A stretch of 64,000 bases of DNA from Paenibacillus doosanensis (GCF_025060755.1 NZ_JANYUY010000020.1:54240-118239), one strand, 5' to 3'. Numbered from the stretch's first letter, positions 27,367 to 36,827 are shown. Made by a program: numbers and translations. The notes: generated by a model not told the origin, from the sequence alone.

Positions 27367-27729
27367 TCAGCCCTTCGGCCTGCACACCAAGGCTGCAAGA
27401 AACGAGAAGATGATCGCCGCCGAAATTCCCGCGCTGGTTACCTCGAAAATTCCCGTAATGATCCCGATGGGCCCGTGGGTTTTAAGCTCCTGCATCGCCC
27501 CGTGAACGAGCGAATTGCCGAAGCTCGTAATCGGCACGGTCGCCCCGGCTCCCGCGAACTTGATGAACGGTTCGTACAGGCCTACGCCGTCGAGCACCGC
27601 TCCGGCTACGACCAGCGTACTCATCGTATGGGCCGGCGTCAGCTTGCCCACATCCATCAGCAGCTGGCCGATGACGCAGATCGCGCCGCCGATGACAAAA
27701 GCCCACACAAAATGCATAAACGTATCCAT
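27367..27729 (-). CDS. spoVAE: Stage V sporulation protein SpoVAE (SpoVAEb)
   Basis: 120-residue membrane protein of the SpoVA channel in the spore inner membrane, which takes up dipicolinic acid during sporulation and releases it at germination. It has four hydrophobic segments and the family-typical [19 protein letters not shown] motif, and resembles SpoVAC. The ATG at 27729 follows GGGGAG and begins [15 protein letters not shown]; an upstream in-frame start lies inside spoVAD. Last gene of the operon. Confidence 0.94.
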   Translation of the reverse strand: MDTFMHFVWAFVIGGAICVIGQLLMDVGKLTPAHTMSTLVVAGAVLDGVGLYEPFIKFAGAGATVPITSFGNSLVHGAMQELKTHGPIGIITGIFEVTSAGISAAIIFSFLAALVCRPKG

Positions 27730-27731
27730 GG

Positions 27732-28742
27732 TCACTCCCCGCTTTCTATAGCTACGGCGTGGGCGATACATGGGATGCTCTCCCCTTGCTGGAACGACAG
27801 CGGGGATAGCAGGGCCCCCGTCGCTACGACCAGCACCTTCTTCAGCTCGCCTTTGCGCAGCTTCTTCATAATATGTCCGTACGTAACGACGGCCGAGCAG
27901 CCGCAGCCGCTGCCTCCGGCCATGACCGCCTGCTTGTCGACATCGTAAACCATCAGCCCGCAGTCTTTGTATGTCGTTTGGTTCATCGGCACTTTATGCT
28001 TGTCCAGCAGCTCGTTGGCTATGTCGTATCCGACCTTGGCCAAGTCGCCCGTGACAATGAGATCGTAATAGCCCGGCTCGCGGTGAAAATCGCGAAAATG
28101 CGCCTGCAGCGTGTCGACGGCGGCGGGAGCCATCGCGGCGCCCATATTGAACGGGTCCTTGATCCCCATATCCACCACCTTGCCGATGGTCGCTCCAGTG
28201 ACAACCGGTCCGTCGCCATGTCTGGCAAGCACCGCCGCCCCGGCTCCGGTCACCGTATACTGGGCCGTCGGCGGCTTCTGCGAGCCGTATTCCGTCGGGT
28301 AACGGAACTGCTTCTCCGACGTGCAATTGTGGCTGCAGGTTCCGGTCATCGCATATTTGGCGGAGCCCGAATCGACGATCATCGAGGCGACCGCCAGCCC
28401 TTCCATCGATGTCGAGCAGGCGCCGAAGATGCCGATATAAGGGATGCTCATCGTTCTCGCCGCGAACGTATTGCTAATAATTTGGTTCATCAGGTCGCCG
28501 CCGACATAGAACTGAACCTGCTCCTTCGTAAGCCCGGCATTTTCCACCGCCAGCTTGCCGGCCTCCTCCATCAGCCGCCGCTCCGCTTTCTCCCAGCTAT
28601 CTTGTCCGAGCGTCAGATCGCCGTGCACGATGTCGAAATCGTTGACGAGCGGACCTTCGCTTTCATCCGGTCCCACTACCGTTGCCGTCGCCTGAATGAC
28701 CGGCTTGTTGCGAAATATCCAGCTTTGATGTCCCTGCAGCAT
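27732..28742 (-). CDS. spoVAD: Stage V sporulation protein SpoVAD
   Basis: Soluble, membrane-associated component of the SpoVA system; the B. subtilis protein has a thiolase-like fold and binds dipicolinic acid directly. 336 residues with thiolase-like landmarks [15 protein letters not shown] and [11 protein letters not shown] and the C-terminal [23 protein letters not shown] with GGAGG seven or eight bases upstream. It lies between spoVAC (five bases) and spoVAE (two bases). Confidence 0.97.
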   Translation of the reverse strand: MLQGHQSWIFRNKPVIQATATVVGPDESEGPLVNDFDIVHGDLTLGQDSWEKAERRLMEEAGKLAVENAGLTKEQVQFYVGGDLMNQIISNTFAARTMSIPYIGIFGACSTSMEGLAVASMIVDSGSAKYAMTGTCSHNCTSEKQFRYPTEYGSQKPPTAQYTVTGAGAAVLARHGDGPVVTGATIGKVVDMGIKDPFNMGAAMAPAAVDTLQAHFRDFHREPGYYDLIVTGDLAKVGYDIANELLDKHKVPMNQTTYKDCGLMVYDVDKQAVMAGGSGCGCSAVVTYGHIMKKLRKGELKKVLVVATGALLSPLSFQQGESIPCIAHAVAIESGE

Positions 28743-28747
28743 ACTCG

Positions 28748-29221
28748 TTACCTCCCCATTCCAAACAGCAGATGGATGATGCCGATAACGAACGCGGCTA
28801 CGGTGCCGAAGACGATGACCGAGCCGGCCAGCTTGAACATATTCGCGCCGACGCCGAGCACGATACCCTCGCTCTTATGTTCCAGCGCGGCCGAGCACAT
28901 CGAGTTGGCGAAGCCGGTAACGGGAACGGCCGAGCCGGCTCCGGCCCATTGGGCTATTTTGTCGTACACCCCAAAGCAGGTCAGCACCACCGATATGAAA
29001 ATAAGAACCGCCACGGTCGGATTGCCGGCGGTTTTCTCCGTAAAGCCAAAGACGCGCATGAACAATTCCATGAAGCCTTGTCCGATCAGGCAAATCAATC
29101 CCCCGACCAAAAAAGCTCTCAAGCAGTTTTTGACGACGGGTCTTGCCGGTTCCTTCCGTTTGGCCAGCGCCTGATATTCTTGCTGCGTCCACGTTAATTT
29201 TTGCTTCGCTTTCGTAGCCAT
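28748..29221 (-). CDS. spoVAC: Stage V sporulation protein SpoVAC
   Basis: 157-residue polytopic protein of the spore inner membrane; in B. subtilis SpoVAC behaves as a mechanosensitive channel and is the likely path of dipicolinic acid. A polar N-terminus (KQKLTWTQQEYQALAKRKEP) is followed by four helices and the motif GAGSAVPVTGFANSMCSAA, the counterpart of the SpoVAE motif. ATG preceded by AAAGGAAG. Confidence 0.96.
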   Translation of the reverse strand: MATKAKQKLTWTQQEYQALAKRKEPARPVVKNCLRAFLVGGLICLIGQGFMELFMRVFGFTEKTAGNPTVAVLIFISVVLTCFGVYDKIAQWAGAGSAVPVTGFANSMCSAALEHKSEGIVLGVGANMFKLAGSVIVFGTVAAFVIGIIHLLFGMGR

Positions 29222-29237
29222 AGCTCTTCTTCCTTTC

Positions 29238-30095
29238 TCAACGTTTTAATAAAGGAACCAGCACGGTAATTTGTTCGCGCAGCTGCTTGACGCACTGTTC
29301 GTACGTCGCCTTGGCGTCCTTGCTTTGGGTTGCAAGAGCGTACAGCGTCAGATCGGCCTCGCACTTCTTGAGATTGGCCAGCAGCAGCAGCTTTTCGTTA
29401 TTGGCCGGAACCTGCAGCATATCGTCGTACAAATCGACGAACAAAGCGCCGTAGGAATCCACTTGTCCGAGAAACACATTATCTTTGGTAACGCCTATTT
29501 TCTCCAACTCGGCGTTTAACCATGCACGGCTGAATCCCGCGGTAGCGAGCGGCTCGTCCATAATGTTGCCGTCGATAATCACCGTCTGAGGCTCCTTCTC
29601 GGGACCGACTTTGATTCCCAAATGTTTGGGGGTAAGCGGCTGGTTTTCTTTTTTGAGCAGCACGTTCAGCTCTCCGCTCGATTCGAGAACGGCAAATTCG
29701 ACGTCCGCCACGTTAAATACGCTTTTCTTGCGGAGCTGCTCCAGCAGCTCGTCCGCCGAATAACGTTCCTTCTTCAGATTTTTCCCCATCACTTTGCCGT
29801 CCTTGATCATGACCGTTCCGTTGCCTTCAAGCCATTTGCGCAGCGTCACGCTTTTTAAAGTGACAAGCTCGATGGTAAACGGGACGATAAACCAGACCAG
29901 CAGGGCCGTCAGGCCAAGGGTGTAGTGGCTTTCGATATCCGTTGAAATGAACCCCGCAAGCTCTCCCAAAGTAATTCCCGTTATATATTCGAAAAAGGTG
30001 AGCTGCGATATTTGTTTCTTCCCCAGCAAGCGCGTAATAAGAAACAGCACGGCGATGGCGCCAAGCGATCTGAGTGCAATGTGTAACCAATCCAT
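29238..30095 (-). CDS. DUF421 (YetF-like) membrane protein with C-terminal DUF1657-like domain
   Basis: 285 residues. N-terminal three transmembrane helices and the DUF421 core (FFEYITGITLGELAGFIS, KPLTPKHLG-type linker) are followed by a helical C-terminus (about 215-285) that resembles the separate DUF1657 protein encoded divergently: LANLKKCEADLTLYALATQS against LASLKSAQASLETFALSTQN. DUF421 and DUF1657 genes accompany spoVAC-AD-AEb in the mobile spoVA-2mob operon known to raise spore heat resistance in some Bacillus strains. ATG after AAAAAAGGAG. It begins the spoVA operon here. Confidence 0.87.
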   Translation of the reverse strand: MDWLHIALRSLGAIAVLFLITRLLGKKQISQLTFFEYITGITLGELAGFISTDIESHYTLGLTALLVWFIVPFTIELVTLKSVTLRKWLEGNGTVMIKDGKVMGKNLKKERYSADELLEQLRKKSVFNVADVEFAVLESSGELNVLLKKENQPLTPKHLGIKVGPEKEPQTVIIDGNIMDEPLATAGFSRAWLNAELEKIGVTKDNVFLGQVDSYGALFVDLYDDMLQVPANNEKLLLLANLKKCEADLTLYALATQSKDAKATYEQCVKQLREQITVLVPLLKR

Positions 30096-30277
30096 CCTAA
30101 TGTCTCCTTTTTTCCAAAACGGATTACTTGTCGATTAAATTATTTGTTAAAACGACGATTGTTATAAAAGGAGACAGCTTCCATTTTTACCAAACAATTT
30201 ACCAGCTACTCCCAGCTATTAGATGACAGCGGAATGCGCACATTAGTATCTGACTTATTCATGAGGAGGTGAAACAG

Positions 30278-30484
30278 ATGACCGTAGCATCCAACGTAAA
30301 AACGACACTGGCTTCTCTAAAAAGCGCTCAAGCGAGCCTGGAAACTTTCGCTCTGAGCACGCAAAACCAAGAGGCTAAAAAGATGTTCGAACAAGCAGCC
30401 AAAACGACTCAATCCGTCGTAGATCAAGTAAGCGGACGTATCCAACAGCTGGAAAACGAAGAACCACAATATAAAGGCTTCTAA
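30278..30484 (+). CDS. DUF1657 family spore-associated protein
   Basis: 68-residue soluble helical protein, MTVASNVKTTLASLKSAQAS to the end, with a typical DUF1657 sequence. Such proteins occur one or two at a time in spoVA-2mob operons; function unknown. AGGAGG stands eight bases before the ATG at 30278, and a terminator follows. It is divergent from the DUF421 gene, so the 180 bases between them carry promoters for both; I could not identify a convincing sigma-G site. Confidence 0.88.
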   Translation: MTVASNVKTTLASLKSAQASLETFALSTQNQEAKKMFEQAAKTTQSVVDQVSGRIQQLENEEPQYKGF

Positions 30485-30502
30485 TGCGACCGTCTAAACC
30501 AA

Positions 30503-30542
30503 AACAGCCCTGTCGCCCTGCCGGGTGCGCAGGGCTGTTTTC
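30503..30542 (+). terminator. Terminator after the DUF1657 gene
   Basis: AACAGCCCTG and CAGGGCTGTT form a perfect ten-pair stem around a 17-base GC-rich loop, followed by TTTT. Confidence 0.85.
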
Positions 30543-30607
30543 ATTGCTGGGAAGGAAACGGCGCGAGGGCGGTTTCCTTAGGCTGGCCGGGGAATCCGGC
30601 AAACCGG

Positions 30608-30685
30608 CTACAAAAATAACGTCAGCAGCATCGCCAGCAATACGAAGAGCACGAGAATGACGACTATGGATGTCGGCTTATCCAT
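30608..30685 (-). CDS. 25-residue hydrophobic peptide gene
   Basis: Short open frame: MDKPTSIVVILVLFVLLAML followed by LTLFL and a stop. It is one transmembrane helix with a short charged N-terminus, like the tiny YjcZ/SscA-type or other small spore-membrane proteins of Bacillales. TAGGAG lies exactly eight bases before the ATG, which argues strongly for translation. It adjoins the spoVA-associated genes, so a sporulation role is a fair guess but not shown. Confidence 0.6.
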   Translation of the reverse strand: MDKPTSIVVILVLFVLLAMLLTLFL

Positions 30686-30775
30686 CGGATCGGCTCCTAT
30701 CCTGTTGGATTCATACATAACTAGGATATTCCGGCCGATTGACATGGAATGTGTATATGCCTAATCGCAAAATAA

Positions 30776-30784
30776 TGTTATAAT
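30776..30784 (+). promoter_or_regulatory. Possible extended -10 promoter for the uronate-isomerase-like gene
   Basis: TGTTATAAT is a perfect extended -10 box 54 bases before the ATG. No good -35 lies 17 bases upstream, so an activator may be needed; a TTGACA further up (30739) has no matching -10. Confidence 0.4.
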
Positions 30785-30837
30785 AAGTTCATTGTTCACG
30801 TTAACATAAACTTATTTTGCGGGAGGTTCACTTTATT

Positions 30838-32106
30838 ATGACGATTCATACCGAAGATCAGCTCGTTTCCTTCATCAAGGAAACCGTACGCAGCACGCAA
30901 GTAACGGACATACATACGCATTTGTTTGCCGAATCGTTCGGCGATCTGCTGCTCTGGGGCGTCGACGAGCTCTTGACCTATCATTATTTGATCGCGGAGA
31001 CGTTCCGCTTCCGTCCGGAGTTGTCCTACGACTCCTTCTGGAGCATGAGCAAGCGGGAGCAGGCCGATCTGATCTGGCAAACGCTGTTTATCGAGCATTC
31101 GCCTTACAGCGAAGCATGCCGCGGCGTCGTGACCGTACTGAATCGTCTTGGCTTCGACCTGAAGACGCGCGACTTGAACGCCTACCGCGAATATTTCGAA
31201 TCGGTCAGCGCTTCCGACTACATCGACCGGATTTTGGAGCTGGCCAAAGTGAAAACCGTCGTCATGACCAACGACCCGTTCGATGCTTACGAGCGTTCCA
31301 AATGGGCGGAGAACGGCAATACCGACCCGCGCTTTCTGGCGGCCCTCCGGATCGATCCGCTGCTGAACCTGTGGGATTCGAGCTGGAGCAAGCTGGCCGA
31401 GCAGGGCTACGCCGTTTCATCGGATTTGTCCGGCGATACGATGGCCGAAATCCGCCGCTTTCTCAGCGATTGGATCGCCCGTATGAACCCGCTGTATATG
31501 GCCGTTTCGCTGCCGAACGACTTTGCTTATCCCGAGAATTCCGTGCGCGTGCGCATCATCGACGAGTGCATCATTCCGGTGGCTCGGGAAGCCAGTATTC
31601 CGTTCGCTATGATGATCGGGGTTAAGCGCAAAGTAAACCCTTCGTTGAAAGATGCCGGAGACAGCCTCGGCAAGAGCGATATCGGAGCCGTCGAGCGGAT
31701 TGTCAGCAAATATCAGGACGTCAAATTCCTCGTGACGATGCTTTCCCGCGAAAACCAGCACGAGCTCGCCGTAACCGCACGCAAAAACCGCAATCTGCTT
31801 ATTTTCGGCTGCTGGTGGTTCCTGAACAATCCGAGTCTGATTGAAGAAATTACCCGTATGCGCCTTGAACTGCTCGGCGGCAGCATTATTCCGCAGCATT
31901 CGGATTGCCGCATTCTCGATCAGCTGCTGTATAAATGGGATCATTCGCGCGAAATTATCGCCAAAGTGCTTTGCGACAAATACAGCGATCTGCTAGCTGC
32001 CGGCTGGCGCCTGGAAGAGGAAGAGATTCGTCGCGATGTCGAGGATCTGCTAGGTGGAACATTCTGGAAATTCCTTGGCAAGCCCGACCCGGCTTTGAAT
32101 CGCTAA
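30838..32106 (+). CDS. Uronate isomerase (UxaC)-like amidohydrolase
   Basis: 422-residue member of the amidohydrolase superfamily. The metal-binding TDIHTHLFAESFGD near the N-terminus and the C-terminal half (FGCWWFLNNPSLIEEITRM, IIPQHSDCRILDQLLYKWDH) follow the layout of glucuronate/galacturonate isomerases, but it is shorter than UxaC (about 470 aa) and clearly divergent, so the substrate may differ. Expected reaction: aldose-ketose isomerisation of a uronic acid. ATG with GGGAGG 11 bases upstream. It faces a YesMN two-component system and the catabolic operon to its right. Confidence 0.7.
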   Translation: MTIHTEDQLVSFIKETVRSTQVTDIHTHLFAESFGDLLLWGVDELLTYHYLIAETFRFRPELSYDSFWSMSKREQADLIWQTLFIEHSPYSEACRGVVTVLNRLGFDLKTRDLNAYREYFESVSASDYIDRILELAKVKTVVMTNDPFDAYERSKWAENGNTDPRFLAALRIDPLLNLWDSSWSKLAEQGYAVSSDLSGDTMAEIRRFLSDWIARMNPLYMAVSLPNDFAYPENSVRVRIIDECIIPVAREASIPFAMMIGVKRKVNPSLKDAGDSLGKSDIGAVERIVSKYQDVKFLVTMLSRENQHELAVTARKNRNLLIFGCWWFLNNPSLIEEITRMRLELLGGSIIPQHSDCRILDQLLYKWDHSREIIAKVLCDKYSDLLAAGWRLEEEEIRRDVEDLLGGTFWKFLGKPDPALNR

Positions 32107-32175
32107 GATCGGTGCTTCTTCGCCGGTGTTTCGTTACGATACGTTTCGTTAAGTTAACGCCGCAGCAACTTCTAA

Positions 32176-32208
32176 TAAAAAAAGAGGGTCGCCCTATTGC
32201 GATCCTCC
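32176..32208 (-). terminator. Terminator of the YesMN two-component operon
   Basis: Minus strand GAGGATCGC and GCGACCCTC pair with one mismatch around a six-base loop and run into seven T residues, just after the response regulator stop. The opposite gene converges on it. Confidence 0.8.
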
Positions 32209-32211
32209 CCC

Positions 32212-33819
32212 TCATTTTCCAAGCGTATAATCGGTCGGGCTGATGCCCGTCACGTTTTTAAACATTCTGCTGAAGTAAGCCGGGTCGGAATAACCGACCA
32301 TCTCGCTGATCTCGTAGATCATGTACCGCTGCGTTTTCATCAATTCTTTGGCCCGCTCAATTCTATACAACGACAAATAATTGGAAAAGCTGTCGCCGGT
32401 CACGGCTTTAAAGATGCCGCTCAAATAATTCCTTGTCAAATGCAGCTCGTCGGCCAGTTGGCTGAACGAAATATTGTGCATATATTGCTCGGAGACAGCC
32501 TTTTTTACATACTGCACATAAGTGTGCTGCTTGCCGGCATCGTTTTTTTGATCCAGCAGCCCGTGCAGCTGCTTCAGCATGTCCGAAATATGGTTCATCA
32601 GCGATTGCTCGTCCTGGGCCGATTGCAGCGTTTGCAGAAAACCGGCGAGCTGCCCCAACTCCGGCTTGGCCGTGCCCTCCTCCATGAAGGACAACACAAG
32701 CGCGTTGATCATCGTGATGCATACGGTTTTGACGTATTTCAGCGAATACCGCTGTTCGTGAAGCAGCGCCGCTTCGATTTTCGCCCACCGCTGCATGACG
32801 TAAGGCAAATCGCTGCGCAGCAGCGCTTCGGACAGCTGGCGAATCTGCTCAAGCGGGTACGCCGGCCAAGCTTCTCCGGGATATTCTCCGGCATGGCGGG
32901 CGTCGAATATTTGCTGGTAGCCCTCGTATTCCGACATCGTCAGCAGCTCCCGCGATTCCTTGCAGGACAACGGATACGAGCTCATCTCCCCGTACCAGTG
33001 CCCGATGCCTACATTTGCGTTCAACTCCAAATAAGTGCCGATGCTCCCGATCAGCTCTTCCGCGACCCGTTGAGCTCTCGACAGCGTCTCTTCCCGCTCC
33101 CCGAACATGACGATGGAGAGCCGGTCTTCCATATAACGCAGCACATAACCTTGCCCCGCCTTTGCCACGATCTCCTGCGCTACATTGTATACGGCGAACT
33201 TATACAGCTGCCAATCTTTTTCCAGCTCGGTTTTCCGCTTCCGTTCGCGGTGAAGCAGCAAGCTCATGACGAGCCCGCCGTGAAATACGCTCTCCTCCAG
33301 CTGCAGAAACTGAATTTTGCTGTCCGCCGCATCTTTGCGCTTCATCCCGATGGTGATCATATCGAATAAAAACTGTTCACGCAAAATCGGAACGCTTTGC
33401 TCAAGCTGTTGAAGCAAGCCGTTGAAATATTGCTTTTTCCTGTCGGCGAGCGCTTTCTCGCTTAACACGTCGTTTAAGATGTTCTCGATTTCCGTAAAAA
33501 CCGCCGGCTTCAGAATGTACTGCGCCACGTCGAGATGGATCGCTTCCTTGGCGTAGTCGAATTCCCCGTATCCGCTCAAAATGACGACCGGCAGCTCCGC
33601 ATCCACCGTTCTTATTTGCTTGATCAGCTCAAGCCCGTTCATTCTCGGCATATACACATCGGTGATAAGCAGATCGGGCTTGCCCTGCTGAAACTGCTGC
33701 CAGGCGTCCTCTCCGTCGTACGCCGTCGCGATTTCGTCGATACCGTACCGTTCCCAGCCGATCATGCTTTTTAGACCGTTCACAACAAATGCGTCGTCAT
33801 CGACCAGCAATACCTTCAT
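32212..33819 (-). CDS. Two-component response regulator, YesN type (REC - AraC)
   Basis: 535 residues: receiver domain (1-125, VLLVDDDAFVV, phosphoacceptor Asp54 in LLITDVYMPRMNG), a long middle region, and a C-terminal AraC double helix-turn-helix (SFSQLADELHLTRNYLSGIF; YMIYEISEMVGYSDPAYFSR). This is the YesN type that, with a YesM kinase, controls sugar uptake genes in Paenibacillus and Bacillus. ATG preceded by GAGAGGTG. The gene follows its kinase by 34 bases. Confidence 0.95.
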   Translation of the reverse strand: MKVLLVDDDAFVVNGLKSMIGWERYGIDEIATAYDGEDAWQQFQQGKPDLLITDVYMPRMNGLELIKQIRTVDAELPVVILSGYGEFDYAKEAIHLDVAQYILKPAVFTEIENILNDVLSEKALADRKKQYFNGLLQQLEQSVPILREQFLFDMITIGMKRKDAADSKIQFLQLEESVFHGGLVMSLLLHRERKRKTELEKDWQLYKFAVYNVAQEIVAKAGQGYVLRYMEDRLSIVMFGEREETLSRAQRVAEELIGSIGTYLELNANVGIGHWYGEMSSYPLSCKESRELLTMSEYEGYQQIFDARHAGEYPGEAWPAYPLEQIRQLSEALLRSDLPYVMQRWAKIEAALLHEQRYSLKYVKTVCITMINALVLSFMEEGTAKPELGQLAGFLQTLQSAQDEQSLMNHISDMLKQLHGLLDQKNDAGKQHTYVQYVKKAVSEQYMHNISFSQLADELHLTRNYLSGIFKAVTGDSFSNYLSLYRIERAKELMKTQRYMIYEISEMVGYSDPAYFSRMFKNVTGISPTDYTLGK

Positions 33820-33853
33820 TGCGCTTCACCTCTCGCATTATCGCTCTGACATC

Positions 33854-35662
33854 TCATATCGATTTATTGAACTGGTTCGCCTTTTCGAATGAGTCCAAAT
33901 AAGGCAGCGTCATCACAATATTGACCCCTCCGCCGTCGCGGTTTTCGATTCTGAGCCCGTATTGCGCCCCCAAATACAATTCGAGACGTTCTCTTACGTT
34001 TTTAATTCCGTATCCCCCCGAGCCGGATACATAAAGCGAGCTCGTCTTGCGCCTTTCGCTTTCGTCTCTGGACTGCTTCAGCCCGACCCCATTGTCGGCA
34101 ATGACGATTTGGAAGCGATTCTCATCGATGCGCTCCGCGGATACGGAGACCTCGGCCTTTTGTCCCTCCTGCAATCCGGAAAAACCGTGGATGATCGCAT
34201 TTTCGATAAACGGCTGCAAAATAATTTTCGGGACATAATATTGTTTAAAAGAAGAATCTATATGTTCGTTGTAAACAAAGCGATCCGCCAGCCGGGTTTG
34301 CTGAATTTGCGCATACAGCCGGGCATGCTCAAGCTCGTCCTTGAGCGGGATAAACGTGCTGCCGCCGCTCAAGCTGATGCGGAACAGTTTGGCAAGCCGG
34401 GCGGCCATAAAGCTGACTTCGGTATTGCCTTTCACCGCTGCCGCCCAATTGATCATATCCAGCGTATTGTAAAGAAAATGCGGATTGATCTGGCTTTGCA
34501 GCACCATCAGCTCCAAATCGTGCTTCAGCCGGTTTTTCTGCTCCAGCTCTTCAAGCATCGTTTTTAGCCGGCCGGTCATATAGTTGAAGCCGGTAATGAG
34601 CTTATTAAATTCGACGATAAAATACTGCTCCACATTCGCGTCAAAATTGCCATTTTCGATTTTTTGGAACCCTTTCAGCAGCAGCGGGACAGGCCGAATC
34701 ATGCGGCTGGCCAAATAGGAGGCTACCGGAAGCACGCAGAGCAGCACGATTCCCCCGATCAGCAGCACGATATTGCGGATCGTATTGACGTCCCGGTACA
34801 GCTCGTCGCTTTCCAGAAATTCCGCGATCCGCCACTTCTCCTGGCTTTGGCTCGTGAAGATCATCAAATATTTGTTCCCGTCCAGCTCGACGGGCTTAAA
34901 TCCGGCATCGCTCGCCAAGGCCGCCGTATAAGCTTGGAACGAATCCATCCGCTGCGAATTGACCTGCGCAGACATGCGGGACATGACTTGATTGCCGGCA
35001 TCCAGCAGCAGCAGCGAGCGGTTGGTCGGGGAAGATAGCGTATTTTCGCTGAACAGCAAGCGGGTGAGCGAACTTTCATCGAGATTGATCGCCACAAATC
35101 CGGCCGTCCCGCCTTTCCTGTTATATATTTTCAGAATGTATGTCAGGACCGGATTTTCGTTGTTTTCCAGCATGCCGTCCCGGTGAGCGGGAATCCAGAT
35201 CGCATCGACTTTATCGAATAAAGACAAGGTCACAGGCAGCTTGGCCAAAGGCAGGATCGTATTTTTGCCGGCGGGGCCGATTCTCTGATACTGCACATAT
35301 TGATCGGTAAAAATCTGTACGCTGCTGATAAACGGTTTGATAAAAGTGAAAGTGCTCAGCCACTCGTTGACATTGCGCTGTATTACTATGTATTCGTATA
35401 AATCGATGCCGCCGTTTTCCTCCAGCACCGCTTTCATCGTCTGATGGGTGGATATCGTCAAGGCAGTTCCTTCAATGTCCTTCAGCCTTTCGATCAGCTG
35501 CAATTGATTGCTGTGCAGCCCTTGCAGACGGGCTTCGCTGATTTGCTTCGTAAAATAATAGCTGACACTGAAATAAATCGCCACCGTAATGACGATCAGA
35601 AATAATATATTCGACAGCACCAGCGAGCAAAATAAAAACGGCTTTAATCTCCACTGCCTCAT
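33854..35662 (-). CDS. Sensor histidine kinase, YesM type
   Basis: Membrane kinase of about 602 residues: first helix (SLVLSNILFLIVITVAIYFS), a large extracellular sensor domain (to about residue 295), a second helix (IVLLIGGIVLLCVLPVASYL), HAMP-like linker, and the LytS/YesM-type kinase core with SQINPHFLYNTLDMINWAA (phospho-His) and ATP-binding VGLKQSRDE and GGYGIKNVRERLELY. Likely senses a carbohydrate outside the cell or a solute-binding protein. The ATG at 35662 is preferred to a TTG four codons upstream, which abuts AAGGCGG. Confidence 0.94.
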   Translation of the reverse strand: MRQWRLKPFLFCSLVLSNILFLIVITVAIYFSVSYYFTKQISEARLQGLHSNQLQLIERLKDIEGTALTISTHQTMKAVLEENGGIDLYEYIVIQRNVNEWLSTFTFIKPFISSVQIFTDQYVQYQRIGPAGKNTILPLAKLPVTLSLFDKVDAIWIPAHRDGMLENNENPVLTYILKIYNRKGGTAGFVAINLDESSLTRLLFSENTLSSPTNRSLLLLDAGNQVMSRMSAQVNSQRMDSFQAYTAALASDAGFKPVELDGNKYLMIFTSQSQEKWRIAEFLESDELYRDVNTIRNIVLLIGGIVLLCVLPVASYLASRMIRPVPLLLKGFQKIENGNFDANVEQYFIVEFNKLITGFNYMTGRLKTMLEELEQKNRLKHDLELMVLQSQINPHFLYNTLDMINWAAAVKGNTEVSFMAARLAKLFRISLSGGSTFIPLKDELEHARLYAQIQQTRLADRFVYNEHIDSSFKQYYVPKIILQPFIENAIIHGFSGLQEGQKAEVSVSAERIDENRFQIVIADNGVGLKQSRDESERRKTSSLYVSGSGGYGIKNVRERLELYLGAQYGLRIENRDGGGVNIVMTLPYLDSFEKANQFNKSI

Positions 35663-35714
35663 GTACGTATGCAACCGCCTTTTTTCAGGATTGTTGCCGC
35701 TTTCATTTTTTCAC

Positions 35715-35757
35715 AAAAAAGACAAGAGGCGTACCCGTTTGCACCAAGCACCGCCTC
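35715..35757 (-). terminator. Terminator of the catabolic/ABC operon
   Basis: Minus strand GAGGCG and CGCCTC enclose a 20-base loop and are followed by TTGTCTTTTTT, 118 bases after the dehydrogenase stop. The stem is short and the distance long, so moderate confidence. Confidence 0.5.
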
Positions 35758-35874
35758 GTTAATCCTATCATACTAAAAGTTGCCGTAAAAGCACAATGAA
35801 AATTGCCGATTTGCCTGCCGAACAGGCAGCAGCGCTGCAGCCGCAGTGGTCACATGGCGCATGGACAGACCGAT

Positions 35875-36747
35875 TTAATGCCGTATGGCTTCGATGACCT
35901 CAAGCCAGCTGCCGGGTATGACGCCTTGGAATTTCTCCTTTAATTGGTGAGACGCAACCCGCTTCAGCTTCGCCTTGACCGCTTCGGACATAACCGAGTC
36001 GATGTCCGATTCCCGCAGCATCTCGATCGAGCCTTCCAGCTCGACGATTCTTCTTTGCGCATGAATGGCTGTGCCCGTAACCATCCGGTTGAGCGACCAT
36101 TCGAAGCTTTTGCCGTCCAGCGAATCGCTGATGCCGCTGATGACAAGCTGCTCCACATTAAAATGATGTGCGGCTTCCAGCAGCTCGATGCCAAGCGCGG
36201 CAAAGCCTTTCATAAAAATACTGCGGATCAGCTTAATCGCGCTGGCGTCGCCGGGAGTTTCGCTGACCTTCGTAATATTCATGCCAAGCGGCGTCATCAG
36301 CTCCATGAACCGGTCCGTTCCGCTGCCGCTGGCCAAGATCGGCACCTTGTGCTTATCGACAAGCAAAGCGCCGACCATCGCCGCATCGACCAAAGCCGCT
36401 CCCGTTTCCCCGATCGTCTCCCAGATCGCCTTTTTTACTTTTGGGCTGGCCGCCGACACGTCGATATACAAATCGCCGGCTTTCAAATGCGGCTTCACCG
36501 TCTCGCTTACGCCGAGCGCCTTATCCGCCGGAACGGCCACGATCAGCACGTTCGCGCGCCGCAGCACCTCCTCCGGCGTCTTCGCCAGCTCCACCTGCGC
36601 GGTTTCCGCCCGGCCCTGCACCTGCGCGCCGTACGTCGGGTGGTCCCACACCGGATCGTAAGCTACGAGATCGCCGATGCCCTGCTCCTTCAGCCCGCAC
36701 GAGATCGAAAAAGCCGCCTCTCCAAAACCGATAAATCCAAGTTGCAT
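35875..36747 (-). CDS. 6-phosphogluconate dehydrogenase-like NAD(P)-dependent oxidoreductase (DUF1932)
   Basis: 290 residues: N-terminal Rossmann fold MQLGFIGFGEAAFSIS with the GxGxxG variant, the substrate motif DVSAASPKVKKAI of the beta-hydroxyacid dehydrogenases, and a C-terminal DUF1932 domain (GDASAIKLIRSIFMKGFAAL). Such enzymes oxidise hydroxy acids or reduce the corresponding keto acids; the substrate here is unknown. The open frame extends 22 codons upstream but the ATG at 36747 begins the conserved fold and follows GGGGTGA. Last gene of the operon, 80 bases after the ABC permease. Confidence 0.87.
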   Translation of the reverse strand: MQLGFIGFGEAAFSISCGLKEQGIGDLVAYDPVWDHPTYGAQVQGRAETAQVELAKTPEEVLRRANVLIVAVPADKALGVSETVKPHLKAGDLYIDVSAASPKVKKAIWETIGETGAALVDAAMVGALLVDKHKVPILASGSGTDRFMELMTPLGMNITKVSETPGDASAIKLIRSIFMKGFAALGIELLEAAHHFNVEQLVISGISDSLDGKSFEWSLNRMVTGTAIHAQRRIVELEGSIEMLRESDIDSVMSEAVKAKLKRVASHQLKEKFQGVIPGSWLEVIEAIRH

Positions 36748-36827
36748 TGCAAGGTCACCCCTATTGTTTTCGTTGATCATGTTCATTTTGTCATGGAACA
36801 AGTATTCTCGCACTTCATCGGATAACC

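Noticed and set aside
28520..28535. CTTCGTAAGC in spoVAD as another copy of the accBC hairpin repeat
   Set aside because: No adjacent stem-loop; it is ordinary coding sequence.
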